NCBI RefSeq assembly: GCF_014905175.1 | Contig: NC_057788.1 | Coordinates: 19,438,154 to 19,502,153 of the forward strand | Source of the DNA: Aphidius gifuensis | Taxonomy: Eukaryota > Arthropoda > Insecta > Hymenoptera > Braconidae | DNA: 64,000 nucleotides | Reading direction: 5' to 3' | Shown here: piece by piece, positions 19,581 through 32,366 of the stretch | Position numbering within the stretch: position 1 is the first letter of the stretch | How the letters are laid out: every line of letters begins with the position of its first letter | The notes under the pieces: model-generated | Told to the model about the DNA's origin: nothing | The model's input: the letters and a program-made list of their open reading frames with translations, nothing else | The model's database searches: none | Made by a program: the position numbers and the translations under genes

Positions 19581-22222
19581 ATGAGCATGGCGATCAATGT
19601 GAGTTTAATTCTCAAATTTACAATATCGCACAAAAATCAAACACTTCATATATAAGCACAATTAATAACATCAAAATTATTTATTCAAAAAATAAACAAA
19701 GTTTATATGATATAATAAAAATATAATCAATGATATCAATTATATCTGATTAACTATTTTATATAGGTATTATTATAAAAATTATTTTTAATTAAATTTT
19801 TAATTAGGAATCCACTGGTAAACGATTATTATTTATCATTATTATTTGTGCAACAATTTATACAATAAAATCAAGACACATTATTACCAAAAGAAACTAC
19901 AGTGATCAAAGTGTTCGTGGATATTTAGCAGAGGTAAGAACCATTATTTAAAAATTGAAAAAATTAAATATAAAAACTTCTTTTTTTATCTTGTGAAAAA
20001 GAAAAATTATTAACATTATTAACTTATTTGGTGATATATAACAATTATATCTTATGTAAAAATTGAAAAATAAAAAGAAAAAAATTTTTTTTTGTAAAAT
20101 AGAAAATAAATTTTTTTAAATTATGTTTAATGAGATGAATCAAAATTTTAGAGAACTTGCTGGTGGAATGAAGTATGCAAAGAAGAATTTCACAGTAAAT
20201 TTCGTTGTAGATGTCCAAAATGGTCATATTGTAGAGCACCAGGAAAATATTATGATGCACATTGTAGTATAACAAAAACTGGATACATTTGGACACAACC
20301 AGCCGTTGGAAGTGAGAAAATAAATTAATCATCGTTAATTGCCTTTTTAATCTGCCACGCCTATATTTACATATTGATAAAGAACAAAAAAATTAAAAAT
20401 CCTCTTAAAATTAAAAAATAAATTAATAGAAACCAAATTTTTAAACTCTTCTTAAAATTTAAATAACTGAAATGAAAAAAAAAATAATCAATAACTACAT
20501 ATTTAGCATAAATGAAAAGTTATTTAGATCAATAATTTTTTTTCAAAGAGCACAATAATTATTTGTCATTTGACAAATGTCAGTTAAACTGCCTAATTGT
20601 TTTGGCATGATTCTGTTATCTTGACTATATTTTATTGATAATAAAATTCTATTTAACTATTTGTACTGCCTGTGTACAAAATTGTTCAAACTAAAAAAAA
20701 AAATATTCTATTGTTAATTTTAAACTATTTATAATAAAATTTTTTTAATATATATTTATATATATAAATATATTAACTTAATTAAATTAATTACTCATTG
20801 ATTTTTTCAAATATTTTCCGCCTTATATAGTATTATAAATAAGAATATTTAAAAAAACTGTTTTCTTTTTTTTAATGATTTGTTAACTAGTTTTTAAAAT
20901 TAAACAACGAGCTAACTTCAATATTTTGTTAAAATTTTATTGAATTTAATCTTGTTTAAACTACTGTTATACGAAATGTAAATTTGAAAAAAAAATTAAA
21001 CGCTTATTCTTAATTAATTAAAAATTACTTGTTAATAAAATTATCATAAACATTAAATTGTAGTTGACAAAAATTATTGCCATGAAATTAAAACAAAAAA
21101 AGAATTGAAAGGCCAGTCGTGTGTGGTATTATAAAAATTCTCGGTAACACAGTAATTGTTGATTAATTGTTATTAATTTTTAAGGTAAATTTATTGAAAT
21201 TTATAACATTAATAAGTTGACGTTTTAATAGACCCAATGCAAAAAAAATCATTCAAAAATGTTTATTTGTAAATGTAGGAACGAATTATGAATTTTTTTT
21301 TTTTTTTGTCATTATGATCCGTGAAATGTAGGGAGTCAGCGCGTAATGGCACATATATCGCAGACCTTGATGGCAAAAAATAAAAAGATTATAAACTCAA
21401 AATTTGCTTTTGCATTTACAAATAGATTTTTTGGTGGATTTATTTCATTTTTGTGTCTGTTAATTACGGTATGTGATATGTGCCACATTACGAGCTGATT
21501 TCCCACATTTCATGGCTTGTCATGGCAAAAAAAAATTTTAAATTCATTCCTACGTTTACAAATAGACTTTTCCGTTGGAATGGGCCAGTTAAAATATCAA
21601 CTTCTTTGTGTCATAAATTTTGATAATTGACCTTAAAAAATATGTAACAGCAATTAAAATTAAAAATATCTATACACGGATAGATTTTTACTTTCAATGA
21701 TTGGTTACTAACGTTCTGTTGTTACAAGTTTCAAAATTGACCTGTTTGAAAGAAAAATAATTAAATAAACTGAATGACATTTATTTTTTTATTATTTATG
21801 ATGGGTATTACAAAGCTTGATACTGCTATTGTATTTTAACAAAAAACCAAAATAATAATAATTTGTAAATGCCAATGAGCGATTGGTTTAGATTACCTGC
21901 GTAGAATTATTGATCGAGAAATTTTAGGGGTTGAGCTTAGCAGAATATAAAAATCTTGCTACCTCAAATAAACGGATTATGATACAAATGCAGTTGGTGA
22001 CAAACAATTCATGGCAAAGCATTTCCACCGGCTGCCATCCTAAGTTTATATCTTGTTTAAAAAACTTGTTTTAAACTTTTTAAATTAAAAATAAATATTA
22101 TAAATTTTATTTTAAATAACTTATAATAATTATTGTATATTATAGCTAAAAAAATACTATCGAATCAAGTTGATGATTTTTTTTCAACGCACTACAGTAA
22201 GACAATAATTTCAGCTGATTAG
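19581..22222 (+). CDS. Small secreted six-cysteine protein (four exons, novel)
   Basis: Predicted exons are 19581-19598, 19808-19933, 20152-20311 and 22146-22222. All junctions are GT..AG and keep the frame, giving 126 residues. A signal-anchor-like hydrophobic run (LLFIIIICATIYT, about residues 13-25) precedes a basic stretch with KR (IITKRNYSDQ). The mature part has six cysteines (C51, C57, C67, C69, C75, C86; spacing 5-9-1-5-10), aromatic-rich: RTCWWNEVCKEEF, CRCPKWSYCRAPGKYYDAHC, TGYIWTQP. Exon 4 adds TKKILSNQVDDFFSTHYSKT and a stop. If the last donor (GTGAGA at 20312) is skipped, the frame ends at 20328. Three disulfides are likely, and a secreted peptide or hormone-like or defence-type role is possible. 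I do not recognise the family and assign no function. The first exon is only 18 coding bases and is the least certain. Confidence 0.72.
20329..22145 (+). other. Long intron or intergenic stretch
   Basis: AT-rich sequence between the third and fourth predicted exons of the six-cysteine gene. Near 21280-21590 a pair of related segments (GTGAAATGTAGGGAGTCAGC; inverse near 21490) forms a loose inverted repeat around TGCCACATTACG and TGGCACATATATCG. No gene is seen. Confidence 0.4.
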
Positions 22223-22694
22223 TAAGTACAAAAAATTAAAATTCACATATTCCTAATTAACAACAAAAAAATCTTTTTAAAGAAAATTTATTAATAAATG
22301 TCTTTAAATTATAAAATGAGATGAATTATTTCTAATTAAAAGACTTATTTAAAATTTGATAGTAGCAATTATATTTTTATCATTCGTTTGCTTGAAATTC
22401 TATTGTTTATTTTAAAAATTTGAAATTATTTTTATTATATATATCTATAGATATTGATTGAAGGCGAAACAAAAATAAAGAGGAATAAAGCTCAATAGGA
22501 AATTAAACAAATATCAAAAAGAAACATTGAATTTTGATAACAAAAAAAAAAAAAAAATCCATCGAAGATACAAAGAAAATTTATTAAAAAAGCGCAAGCG
22601 CGATCGATTTTTAACTTGTGATATATATTCCTGTAACTCGTGCGTCATAGACGAGCACTTGTATCAAGACAACCAGTTGATCACCATATTTATA

Positions 22695-24402
22695 ATGGTT
22701 GGTATATTTTGCCCACAGTATTTGACAATAGTTGCCTTAATTGGTCTTGTCTCATCATTTACAATTCAAACAAAACAAAATGAAGATGTTCCTGTTGTAG
22801 TTGAGGAACTGTTAAATCTTTTGACTGTAAGTTTACTTTACACATATTTATTATTCCATTTAAATTTTAATAAAAAATATTTTTCTTAACATATGGTTTT
22901 TGTATGTAAATAAATACACAGGTCAATTCTCCTGCTTCCATTGAAAAAGTTGAAGTACAACGTCCAGGCTATCCAACAGAAAATTTCGACTGGCAAGGTC
23001 CGGGAAATGTAGGTCAAATAGTTGGTGTATCAGTTGATTCTGAAGGAAGACCAGTAATATTTCATCGTGGTGATCGAACATGGAATTACAAGTAAATTAT
23101 TTATAATTTATTTAAAAATTTATAATTATCTTTTAATTATTATAAATTCCAGTACTTATGATGATAATTTGGAATATGAAGAAGCATTTGAAGGACCAAT
23201 TCAAGATGCAACAATACTAGTATTAAATTCAATAACAGGTGTTGTTGTAAATGCTTGGGGAGAACAAATATTTTATCTTCCACATGGTCTTCATATTGAT
23301 CCATTTGGATATGTTTGGTTAACAGACGTTGCACTTCATCAAGTTTTCAAGGTATTATTTTTAAATTCAACAAAGTAAATCTATATATTTATAAATAATT
23401 TTCTTATGTTATTTTACAGTTTAAACCAGGTTCAAGAAGACCAGATTTAATTCTAGGTGAAAGATTTACTCGTGGAAGTGATGATCAACATTTTTGTCAA
23501 CCAACTGCTGTTGCTGTAGCTAAAAGTGGAGAAATTGTTGTTGCAGATGGTTATTGTAACAATAGAATTATGGTTTTTGATGAATCAGGAAATTTAATCA
23601 ACAAAATTCCACAACAAAATGGTAAACTTTTTTTCAAAGTTACATGATTAATTAACCGAAAAAAAAAAAATAATTAATGCATATCTCTTGCACAAAAAAT
23701 TTGATGTTTATTTATTTAATAGAATTTGTGACATTACGAGTACCACATGGTCTTGCAATTCTTGATCAAGGAGATGTTTGTGTCGCTGATCGTGAGAACA
23801 TGCGTATAATTTGCCTCAACGTTGGCCTCCGTTCAAACAACGACATCAACAACAACAATAATAATAATAATATTAATGAAAGACGAAGACCACCACTAAC
23901 GTTACATCAACCTGATCTTGGCAGAGTATTTGCTGTTGCTGCTCATGGTAAATTATTAACTTTCAAGTAAAGCCACCACTTTTTAAGTTTTTTTGAATGA
24001 ACGTAAATTTCTATATGTGAATACACACTCACTGTAATTTCATTTATAAATATTGATTTATTTTTTATTATTTATTTATTTAAGGTAACATTCTCTATGC
24101 AGTCAATGGTCCAACATCACCAATGATACCAATACGGGGATTTATTATGGATCCAAAATTCGAAGATATTTTTGGAAGTTGGTCACCATCAACAGGAGTA
24201 AATCATACTAATTATTAAATCTTGTTTAATTAATGTTTATTTATGATATATGTATTTTCAGAATTTTGAACAACCTCATGCAATGGCAATATCTCCAAAT
24301 GGATCGGAACTTTATGTTACTGAAATTGGACCGAATAAAATATGGAAGTTTGATCTTGTTCGTGGAAATCGACAAGATGATATATGGAATAATTTGGAGT
24401 AA
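22695..24402 (+). CDS. Peptidyl-alpha-hydroxyglycine alpha-amidating lyase (PAL)
   Basis: Seven exons (22695-22826, 22922-23091, 23153-23351, 23420-23621, 23723-23947, 24085-24197, 24262-24402) give 393 residues; introns are 61-137 nt and all are GT..AG. PAL cleaves peptidyl-hydroxyglycine to amidated peptide plus glyoxylate in the secretory pathway; insects encode it apart from the monooxygenase PHM (family knowledge). A signal peptide (LTIVALIGLVSS) leads into the six-bladed NHL propeller. Positions matching the known PAL site are R93 (FHRGD), zinc-type H145 (LPHGLHID), Y212 (DGYCNNR), H243 (VPHGLAI), R258 (ADREN) and H353 (QPHAMAI). Cysteine pairs C193/C213 and C254/C265 fit the two conserved disulfides. 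Oddities are an Asn-rich insert at about residues 273-287 and Gln351 where the vertebrate enzyme has Met. An upstream in-frame ATG at 22527 would add a basic, non-signal leader and is less likely. Confidence 0.93.
23850..23878 (+). repeat. AAC/AAT codon repeat in the PAL gene
   Basis: A run of asparagine codons (AAC then AAT) in exon 5 encodes an eight-Asn stretch between the DRENMRIICL blade strand and the next blade. It is a microsatellite expansion that should form a surface loop. Both halves of the propeller remain intact around it. Confidence 0.8.
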
Positions 24403-27400
24403 AGAATAAAAAATATAACAAAAAAGAAATGACTTCGAATCGACAATTGAGCTGGTTATAAAAATAATTTTTAAATGACATTTCTTGACTTGAAACAATA
24501 GTGCTAATAATTTTGGATAATTAAATATATTTATCTTGTTATAAAAAAATTTAAAAAATTATCTATTTCATACTGAGATAATTCTCTATCATTTTATGTT
24601 ATTTAAAAAAAAATTTTACTGAGTTATTCATATTTATCATTTGATGAAGAAGATGTGAAAAATATATCAGATGAAAAATAAATATATCAAATTTTTTTTT
24701 CGTGGTTTATCTTGAATCGATTATTTACCATACTAATTATTATTTTCATTAATTATCGTTAAACTTGTTTCATCTTAAATGTAATTATTATTTAGATTGT
24801 ATGATGAATAAATTGAACATTTAGTAAATATGACATAAAAGGTATAAAATTTGTGCAAAATTATAAAAAGAAAAATTTCAATTTTACACGACTCAATATT
24901 GTCATGTAATTTTGAAAAAAAAATTGGTTGAAAAAATATTACAATAGAGATATGTAATTGTCAATTTGTTTGACAATCTTTTTTTTCAGATTTTTTTTAT
25001 GTTTACACATAAACAGTATGTCAGCATGTCAACAACGCAATATTTATGAAAACTGAAAAGAACAAAGGAAACATGATGCTGAATAATAATAATGATAAAT
25101 AAATTTAAGACAAAAAGAAAATTATGATGAAAAAATATAAAGAAAAAAGATTGCATGTATGTAAAATATTATGTAAATTACAAGCTGTATGTGTTGTGTA
25201 GGTAAAAATACATACAGCCATGGCTTACGTTACGGTAACGCCATAAATGTGACCACGATTCAGGAGACTAATGAAGATGTGCTGGTGCGTGCTGGACCAG
25301 TCAAACCTGGTCAGATTCCCCTCTTCATTTATTTTTTTTTTCTTTACTATCATCCAACATTCTCTCTTACCATAAAATTTTTATTTTTTTTCTTTCGTCT
25401 ACCTTAATCTCTACACTCAGCATCTTCGAAAATATACCATCATATCCAAAGGTTTGTCACTGATTACCCGCATCTCTGTCTCGCTCCAAACAACATTTAA
25501 CAGGTTATAAATATATGCAGGTATATAAGGGCTTTTTCATGAGTTAAATTACTGAACTATTTTTTTATTTAAAATCAATTGAAATAAACTTAAAAATATG
25601 AAATTCCAATTGGCTTAATTCGGGAGTAATACGTATAGCAATTTGGAGAAATATTTTCACATGAATGAAATATTGAAAGTTATTTTTTAAAAAGGATACC
25701 AATTAGAATTAATTTGAGTACGGTAATCGACCAAAAAATCAAAAAAACATTTTTTGAACAAGTTTTTCTTGGTTTTTATAATATTTCTAAAATAATAAAA
25801 TTAATAACTATTCATGAATATTTAGTGAGAGAAAATTGGAGTAATTATTTTCATCACGGTATATTTTATATGAATGAGTTTAAATTTAAAGAAAAAAAAA
25901 AGAAATCAGCAAAGAATAGGTGACCATAATAATATATCCGGTTACTGCCTCTATTCAAACTAAAAAAATAACATATATCAATCGAATATATGAAGATTGT
26001 TTGTACAGATTTCATGTTAAAAAAAAACCTAGAAACTGAAATGGCATTCTATAAATAATTCTCAATATGTATATATATATTGAATGCCTGGATACAAAAA
26101 AAAAAAGTTCAATTGAACAACAATTCTAACATACACAAAATAAAATTGAAAATTTTTATGGTTTAAAATTTTATATAAGTATATACATATATGTTTTTTT
26201 TTTCGGTATATATTTTTTTTTTTATTTTTTCATACCTTTTTTTATCGTTTTCTTTGTCTAAACCTCTGTGTATCTTTATTCAATCCTTCTCACTCAGTTT
26301 CAAGAGGACGTGAGTTGCTTTTTTATATATCTCTCCTTTTCTCTCATTCTATCGTCGAAAATTAAGTTGTTAAGATGCTGCCTCGGGCGTAGCCGCGTGG
26401 CCCCCGCCATTCGATAGCCTGGCTCAATTTTTGAGGATGAGGAGGATAATGGCCGACGTCTGTTTTGGCCTCACATTAATATAAATATATATATTTTTAT
26501 ACGTGTTGTTGTTGTTGTTGTAGCTGCTGCTAAAGAAAAATAGTTGCTGGCATCACACATGACGCTAGCTGAATTTAAACCGTATATGAAGCGTTTTAGG
26601 ACAGATCAGGGTGCAGACATACGACTAGAGTCGTAATAATATATTAAGTGTAGTATATATAAACGAAATATAGAGAAGTCGAAACGAATGTTTATATATT
26701 TATAAAAGCAACATGTGGATATTTCCAAGAATATAATAATTATTAAAAATTTTATACATTCAAATTTATGTGATATATTTCGAATGGCTAATGATGCGTG
26801 GTGACATATTGATTAACGAATGTATCGAAATGTTTTTATTCGATATTTTGATGTCATGGCAAATTATTATTTATTGAAAAATAATAAATCAATTTTATTT
26901 TTTATATATAGAAAAAAACATTGATGAATTTATTCAATAATTTTATAGATTTTTTTTTCAACAAAAATAATTGAATGATAAGTGTGTACATTGTAATTGA
27001 GAGTATTGTCCCCGGAATTAATTGAAAATAATAATAAAAAAAAAATACGAAGAATAAAAATAAGTACACAGGAAATGAGAATAATAGTAAATAAGAAAGA
27101 TTAAATTGCAGCACAAAAATAAATGCATTATGTTAGTGAGAAAGAGAAATTATTTTATATGTTGATGGTGGTGGGTCTTATTATTTCAATACCAAGAAGA
27201 CAACCAGATGTAATAAAGCACGACATAAACAGCGGCATATGCTAGGTTGGGTGTTGTTCATCTGTTCATTGAGCAATATAAAATGACTAAATTACTGAAC
27301 AACCAATACATACAGATGACTTTTTTCCTTTTTATTTTACCTTAATTACTATCTATGGCAACTGTGCAGACAACCGAAGAGTATCATTTGCAATAATACT

Positions 27401-29930
27401 ACCATCAAGTTTACAGAAAAAGTAAATAAAAAAATTATTTTTTTTTTTTCAATCATGGTCTCGACATTATTGAAGTCGTCATTTCCTGTGAGCATGGTGG
27501 TCTAAATATTCTCTTATCTTTCATCATTAGTATATGTTTTTTTTTCGAATATTCATCAGTTTTATTATGTGTAAAAATTGTACACTTGAATATATACTTC
27601 ATCAAAAGCAACAAAATATAATAGCCAAAAACGAAAGAAAAAAAAAAACAAAAAAATCGCATGATAACTTTTTTTTCGAAATTTATTTTTTATTATTCTA
27701 CATGATATTCTGGATTTTACATTCAAGGCAGGTACCTTGAACGACTCTGACAGGCTATAAACTTTGATAATCGTAATTTTTATTTTGTGTATATAAACAT
27801 GTGTATATATTTGAATGGTTGTTTTGTAACGAAAGAAAATATTACAATCAACGTACAATATTCATGAAAACAATTATTTGATTAAAACCAATGTAAAATA
27901 GACATCGTAGAAAGCATCAAAGGTGAGCTTGAAATATATATTATAGCTAGTGAGAGACTTGATTTGAGTAGAATAAAACCTCAGAGCAAATGAAAGCAGT
28001 TGGCAAGAGTGGGGGGTTATGGGCCCGCAGGCTGAAAAAAAGGCCCAGGTAGGACAGCGGACAAGGGAGAAGAAAAAGAGTCATGAAAATACAAAGGCGC
28101 GCTTGTGGCTATAACTTCCAACCTCACTGAGCCATTATTACACACATATAAAAGTACATTTAAACTGTGTGCTGGATGAAAAAGTAAAAAAGAATCAAGA
28201 TAAAAAGAGATTGTCAGGGGGGATAAGGATGGCGTGGCGTGCACACGAAGTCTCGTCCTCTGGCACGTAGCCCTGTACTGATAGATACATCTTTATTGTT
28301 ACCGTATGTTCACTCTGTCCTTTACTTTAATCTGTCTTTATTTTTTATACTTTTATTTTTATTCTTCTTTTTAATCTTCATCTTCGCCACGGTTTTACAC
28401 GATTGGTCCACAGAGATTTACTTTTTTTTTATAAATTTATTTTATTTTGAAATTAACAACGTCAGGTTGAATTTAATTTTCGTGTGAAAAAGTTTTATTT
28501 TAAATTAATATTTAAATATATATTTTTTTATTTCGAATGATTTAAATAGTTTGATTAATCTCATTAAAATTAATTATAAAACCTGTGAACATTACAAATT
28601 TTAGTTTGACAAAAAAAAACATACAAATGCTTTTTAAAATCAAATTGTAATTATTAAAATATATGAATTTATTTATCGTATTATATTCATGAAACGTATT
28701 TTTTAAAATAATTGTTATAACTTGAATTTATGCAATATTTTTTTTTTTCATGTCACATATATATATTTTATTTTAATAAAATGAAATTGGAATACAAATT
28801 GGAATACTATACAGTGCGAGGAACACATAGAAGTAGCCGACCATGGGAAGAAAATATAATAACAAGTTGTTATAAAAAAAAGGAATGAAAAAAAAATCCA
28901 TCAAAAGAGAAGAAGGACACCGCTAAATAAATCAATGGATTTGTTGCTGGCTGGCAATCGCTGGCAAAGTGAGACATCATCGTGGCAATGCTGGATGAAA
29001 AGGAGCCGGGAGAGACGTTAGTCGGTGGAATGATGAAAGCCTCTACAAAAGACTGGGTAAGAAGGGAAGCGAGAAAGCCGGAAAGGTGTGTAAAAACGAC
29101 GATACTCAAAAAGAAAAAAATAAATAAATAAGAAGCTAAGGAGAAGACGTTGAAGAAGAGCGCTGGATGTTGGTAGGCGGAGGATTGTTCGCTTGAATTA
29201 TTTTCATATTTATTTTTTTATAGCTGCTTTACTTGAGCCATACCTGATTTTTTATATAAAAATATATTTGTAAAAAAAAATAAATATAAGAAGTGCATAA
29301 TTCCAATATAAGGGACTAGACCCTTTTAAAAAAGTCGATATATATATATAAAAACTATATTCTTGAAGAAAAGATTCAGCTGATTCATTCTGGCAATGAG
29401 CAGTATATGGATGATGCTTTATAAATATATTTTTTGTAAATAAAACAAAAGGGGTTCAATAATAAATAATATCGTTTAATTATCATTTATCACTGAAATA
29501 ATGACTCGATCAAGAAAAAAATTATAATTAAAAGTTGCTTTCTGAGAATAAGTGAGGGCCCATTCATGCCCTGATTTAGTGACACCACGACTACAAATAT
29601 ATTCAAAACACGTTAGTGTATAGTTTATGCATAGTCAAAATTGGTGTGACTAGATGATATTCGACTGCATTGACTACATTTCAACTACACTTCAGCGTAA
29701 TCGAAGAAATTTAATAAAAATAATAACTACCAATAACAAATCAATAATAATTGCTGTTAATAAGACAATTAATAAATAATATGATAAATATTTTTTCGTC
29801 ATAATGATAATTAATTGATTGGACAAAAATTTTCGCTGACTGCACTTGACTACGACTTGACTAACGAGTCGACTACGAGTCAAGTGACACTATGACTACG
29901 TATACATGAATGGCCCCTAACAGCTTTCAT
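24403..29930. other. Gene-poor AT-rich region
   Basis: No complete gene is supportable. Polyadenylation-like AATAAA motifs follow the PAL stop. Slightly more GC-rich islands lie at about 25200-25310, 26290-26460 (with GATGCTGCCTCGGGCGTAGC), 27990-28290 and 28910-29170. They stand out from the background and could be exons, UTR or regulatory sequence, but none has a convincing frame with splice sites. A (TGT)n run is at 26508-26526. Everything else is A/T runs. Confidence 0.4.
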
Positions 29931-30363
29931 ATAAGATATCCTGATTCGGCTTGGATCAAGGTTCAGGCCATCCTGAACTAATTTTTACTTGGGGTGATTT
30001 TCCTGTACTGCGCATTAAAATTCTAGTGTCTGACTTGAAATGATTTTCTTATGGTGTGCATGAAAATCTGAGCATCTTCGTCAAAAACTACAGTACAGAT
30101 GTAGAAATGATTTTCCGGTACTGTGTATTAAAATTCTAGTATCCGATTTAAAATAATATTATGACCCAAGGGCGGTGGGAATGATGCATAAAAAGAAATT
30201 CACACATTTTTCCCATTGCCCCAAGTGTCACAATAGTATATTTCGTTACAAGTGCCCACTCAGAGAGTGTGCTCTCAACGAATTTGGAGAGTTTTGGCGA
30301 GGTGTTTTCTCCAATGAAAGTGAGCGGGCTCTCTGATTCTATACATAAGATGTAACGAACTAT

Positions 30364-30476
30364 ATTTTATGTTACTAGGAACAGTGGTAATAATGTGTGA
30401 ATTTCCAAAAAACGCACTACCCCTCCGACGCTTTGGAAATTCACACATTATTCCCACTGCCCTTGTAACATAAAGT
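30364..30476. mobile_element. Hairpin mini-element, copy 1
   Basis: TGTTACTAGGAACAGTGGTA, then ATAATGTGTGAATTTCC, is followed after about 25 bases by the inverse (GGAAATTCACACATTATTCC). The whole can fold as a hairpin of about 110 nt. Copy 2 is at 52825-52935 in the other orientation. Flanking sequences of the two copies (TCAGAGAGCCCGCTC, CTCATTTGGAGGG) are also related, so the mobile unit may be larger. Confidence 0.7.
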
Positions 30477-31004
30477 ATATAGTTCGACACATGTGCCGAA
30501 TCAGAGAGCCCGCTCCTAACTCATTTGGAGGGAAAACACTCGCCAAGGCTTGCAATTACAAATTCATTGTGATCACACTCACTGCGTGGGCACTAGTGAC
30601 GAAATATACTATTTACGTACCGTGTACTAAAAAACGAATTACATATACATAGTGAAAAAAAAAAAAAAAATGTAAAATTTAAAAGTTTTTGGATGTTAAA
30701 ATAGGTCTACACTTTTTTAAATGTTAATTTTAACACTTTTTAAGATTTTAAGATTACACACCCAATAGAAGCCATAGATAGGGGGGCAGAGAGGCTAGGG
30801 ATTGTTCCAACTTTGACCCAGGTAGGAGTTCTCGGGCTTAAACAACTGTGCCAGGCTTGCGCGAGGGTCGTGCCTTGGGAGCACAGGCTTGACACAAGCT
30901 TGTGCCTATTGTTTTCTCCGGCTTCACACGAGCCTTGTTAACACAGGCTTGACACAAGACTGTCCCCGTTGTTTTTAACCGGCCTCACATGAGCCTCGTT
31001 AACG

Positions 31005-31475
31005 TGTTACTCGAGTAAACTTGAGACCTCTGGCGGATGGCGTATTAAAACATAATATTTTCTATGAGTGCGAAAAGGATAGAAAAAAGAAAGAAATATT
31101 GTTTCTAACTTCCACTCATGTATTTAGACAAAGACTAAAATTTATTTTTCTATACTATGAACAAAATATTTTAGGTCAGAAAATTATTATTTAACTAAAA
31201 AATTTGTCTTTTTTTCCTCTACAGACTGATAGTTTTTGAGAATTCTCCAACTTTTAGTTTTGTATGAAAGTTTAAGTTGAACCCAAAAAAAAGTAAAATC
31301 TCCCTATCTCACCGTGTTTAACCTCGAAAAAAATAGCGACTTTAATAGTTTATTATAAACAAACAAAGTTACCTAGGACAAAAAAAAAGTTATGAATAGA
31401 TGTATTTCTTTGCATAGAATCGTTTTTTATCAATTACATTGGTCTTCAACTATTTTGACTTAACTCGAGTAACAC
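31005..31475. mobile_element. Nested TIR element (GTGTTACTCGAGT ends)
   Basis: The left end is GTGTTACTCGAGTAAACTTG and the right end is TTAACTCGAGTAACACC. It separates two blocks of the AGGCTTGTG word array. It is about 470 bp, AT-rich, with no gene. The target duplication was not resolved. Confidence 0.55.
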
Positions 31476-31740
31476 CTTACACAGGCTTGACACAAGACTG
31501 ACCCCGTTGTTTTCAACCGGCCTCAGACAGGCCTTAATAGTCCAAGCCGGTGTCAAGCCTGTTTTTTTTTGTTTTCCCCCGGCCTCACACGAGCCTTGTG
31601 TCAAGCCCGTTTTACCAAGCCTCACACGGGACTTGCTTGTGCATATATTCAATTTAAAAAAAAAAAATTATATTAATTAGATCTATAAATTGTAAATAGA
31701 AATTTTAAAAAACAATTATTAGGTTTTGACTATTGTGCCA

Positions 31741-32290
31741 GGTTGATTCCCAGTCACATCACCGAACCAATATTTATGCCACGAAGGGCCCGTATATCAA
31801 TAACGCTATGTTTTATTCCCGTGTCCTAAAATTTTTTGTGGCGCCACTGATGAAAAAACCAAGTTCTTTAGTAGTATGTGTGTGCGTGGCTACACACTAG
31901 CAAGCAAAGTTTACATCGTACACTGAAACCATGCTTGTGTTGATGTCTGTGTGCTGCGCTTCTCGTGAAATTTTTGAATTTCAAAGTTATTTATTTTTTA
32001 AACGCAAAAGACGAAATACTAAAAATTTATATCAAAAAATTTGTCTTTTCTAGCACTACAAACTGATAGAAATTTAACGTTTTCTGTTGCGTTTTGAAAA
32101 AGTTATTAATAAAAATATGGGGTACCGCCTATACCTTGCGTGTTAAAGTTGTCAACTTTGACAGTAAATATCTCAAAAAAACCGAACAAAAAAAACTTGA
32201 AAAAAATTGACAATGTAGATAATTATTTCATTTAAACATAAGATAAAGAAAAAAAAAATCTGTTGCGATTTCAGATTTTCAGAATCAACC
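31741..32290. mobile_element. TTAA-target MITE family 2, copy 1
   Basis: The 550-bp unit opens GGTTGATTCCCAGTCACATC and closes with GAATCAACC followed by TTAA (32291-32294). The left neighbour is GCCA, not TTAA, so that side has mutated or rearranged. It is nearly the same length as copies at 48341-48891 and (minus its insert) 51726-52532. Shared landmarks are GAAGGGCCCGTATA, CAAGTTCTTTAGTAGTATGT and GTTAAAGTTGTCAACTTTGA. Confidence 0.8.
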
Positions 32291-32296
32291 TTAATA

Positions 32297-32366
32297 CCCC
32301 GGTGGTTAACTTGATAGAGCATTGGAGTTCCACGAGAGTGACCTAGGATCGATCCCCCGTTACGCC
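32297..32366 (+). other. tRNA-like sequence
   Basis: GTGGTTAACTTGATAGAGCA (box-A-like) is followed by AGGATCGATCCCCCGTTACG (box B and T-arm). The central arm is GGAGTTCCACGAGAGTGACC. It looks like a degenerate tRNA or tRNA-derived module, directly next to the TTAA MITE inside the AGGCTTGTG element. Confidence 0.5.

Noticed and set aside
20045..20332. Minus-strand 95-residue frame
   Set aside because: It is antisense to exon 3 of the six-cysteine gene and is Ile/Phe-rich without features.
22527..22694. N-terminal extension of PAL from an upstream in-frame ATG
   Set aside because: It would put a Lys-rich leader in front of a clear signal peptide beginning at 22695, and a secretory enzyme needs the latter at its N-terminus.
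26370..26460. Conserved exon in a GC-rich patch
   Set aside because: The only open minus-strand reading is about 36 codons, with no matching splice sites or recognisable protein. Left as an unexplained island.
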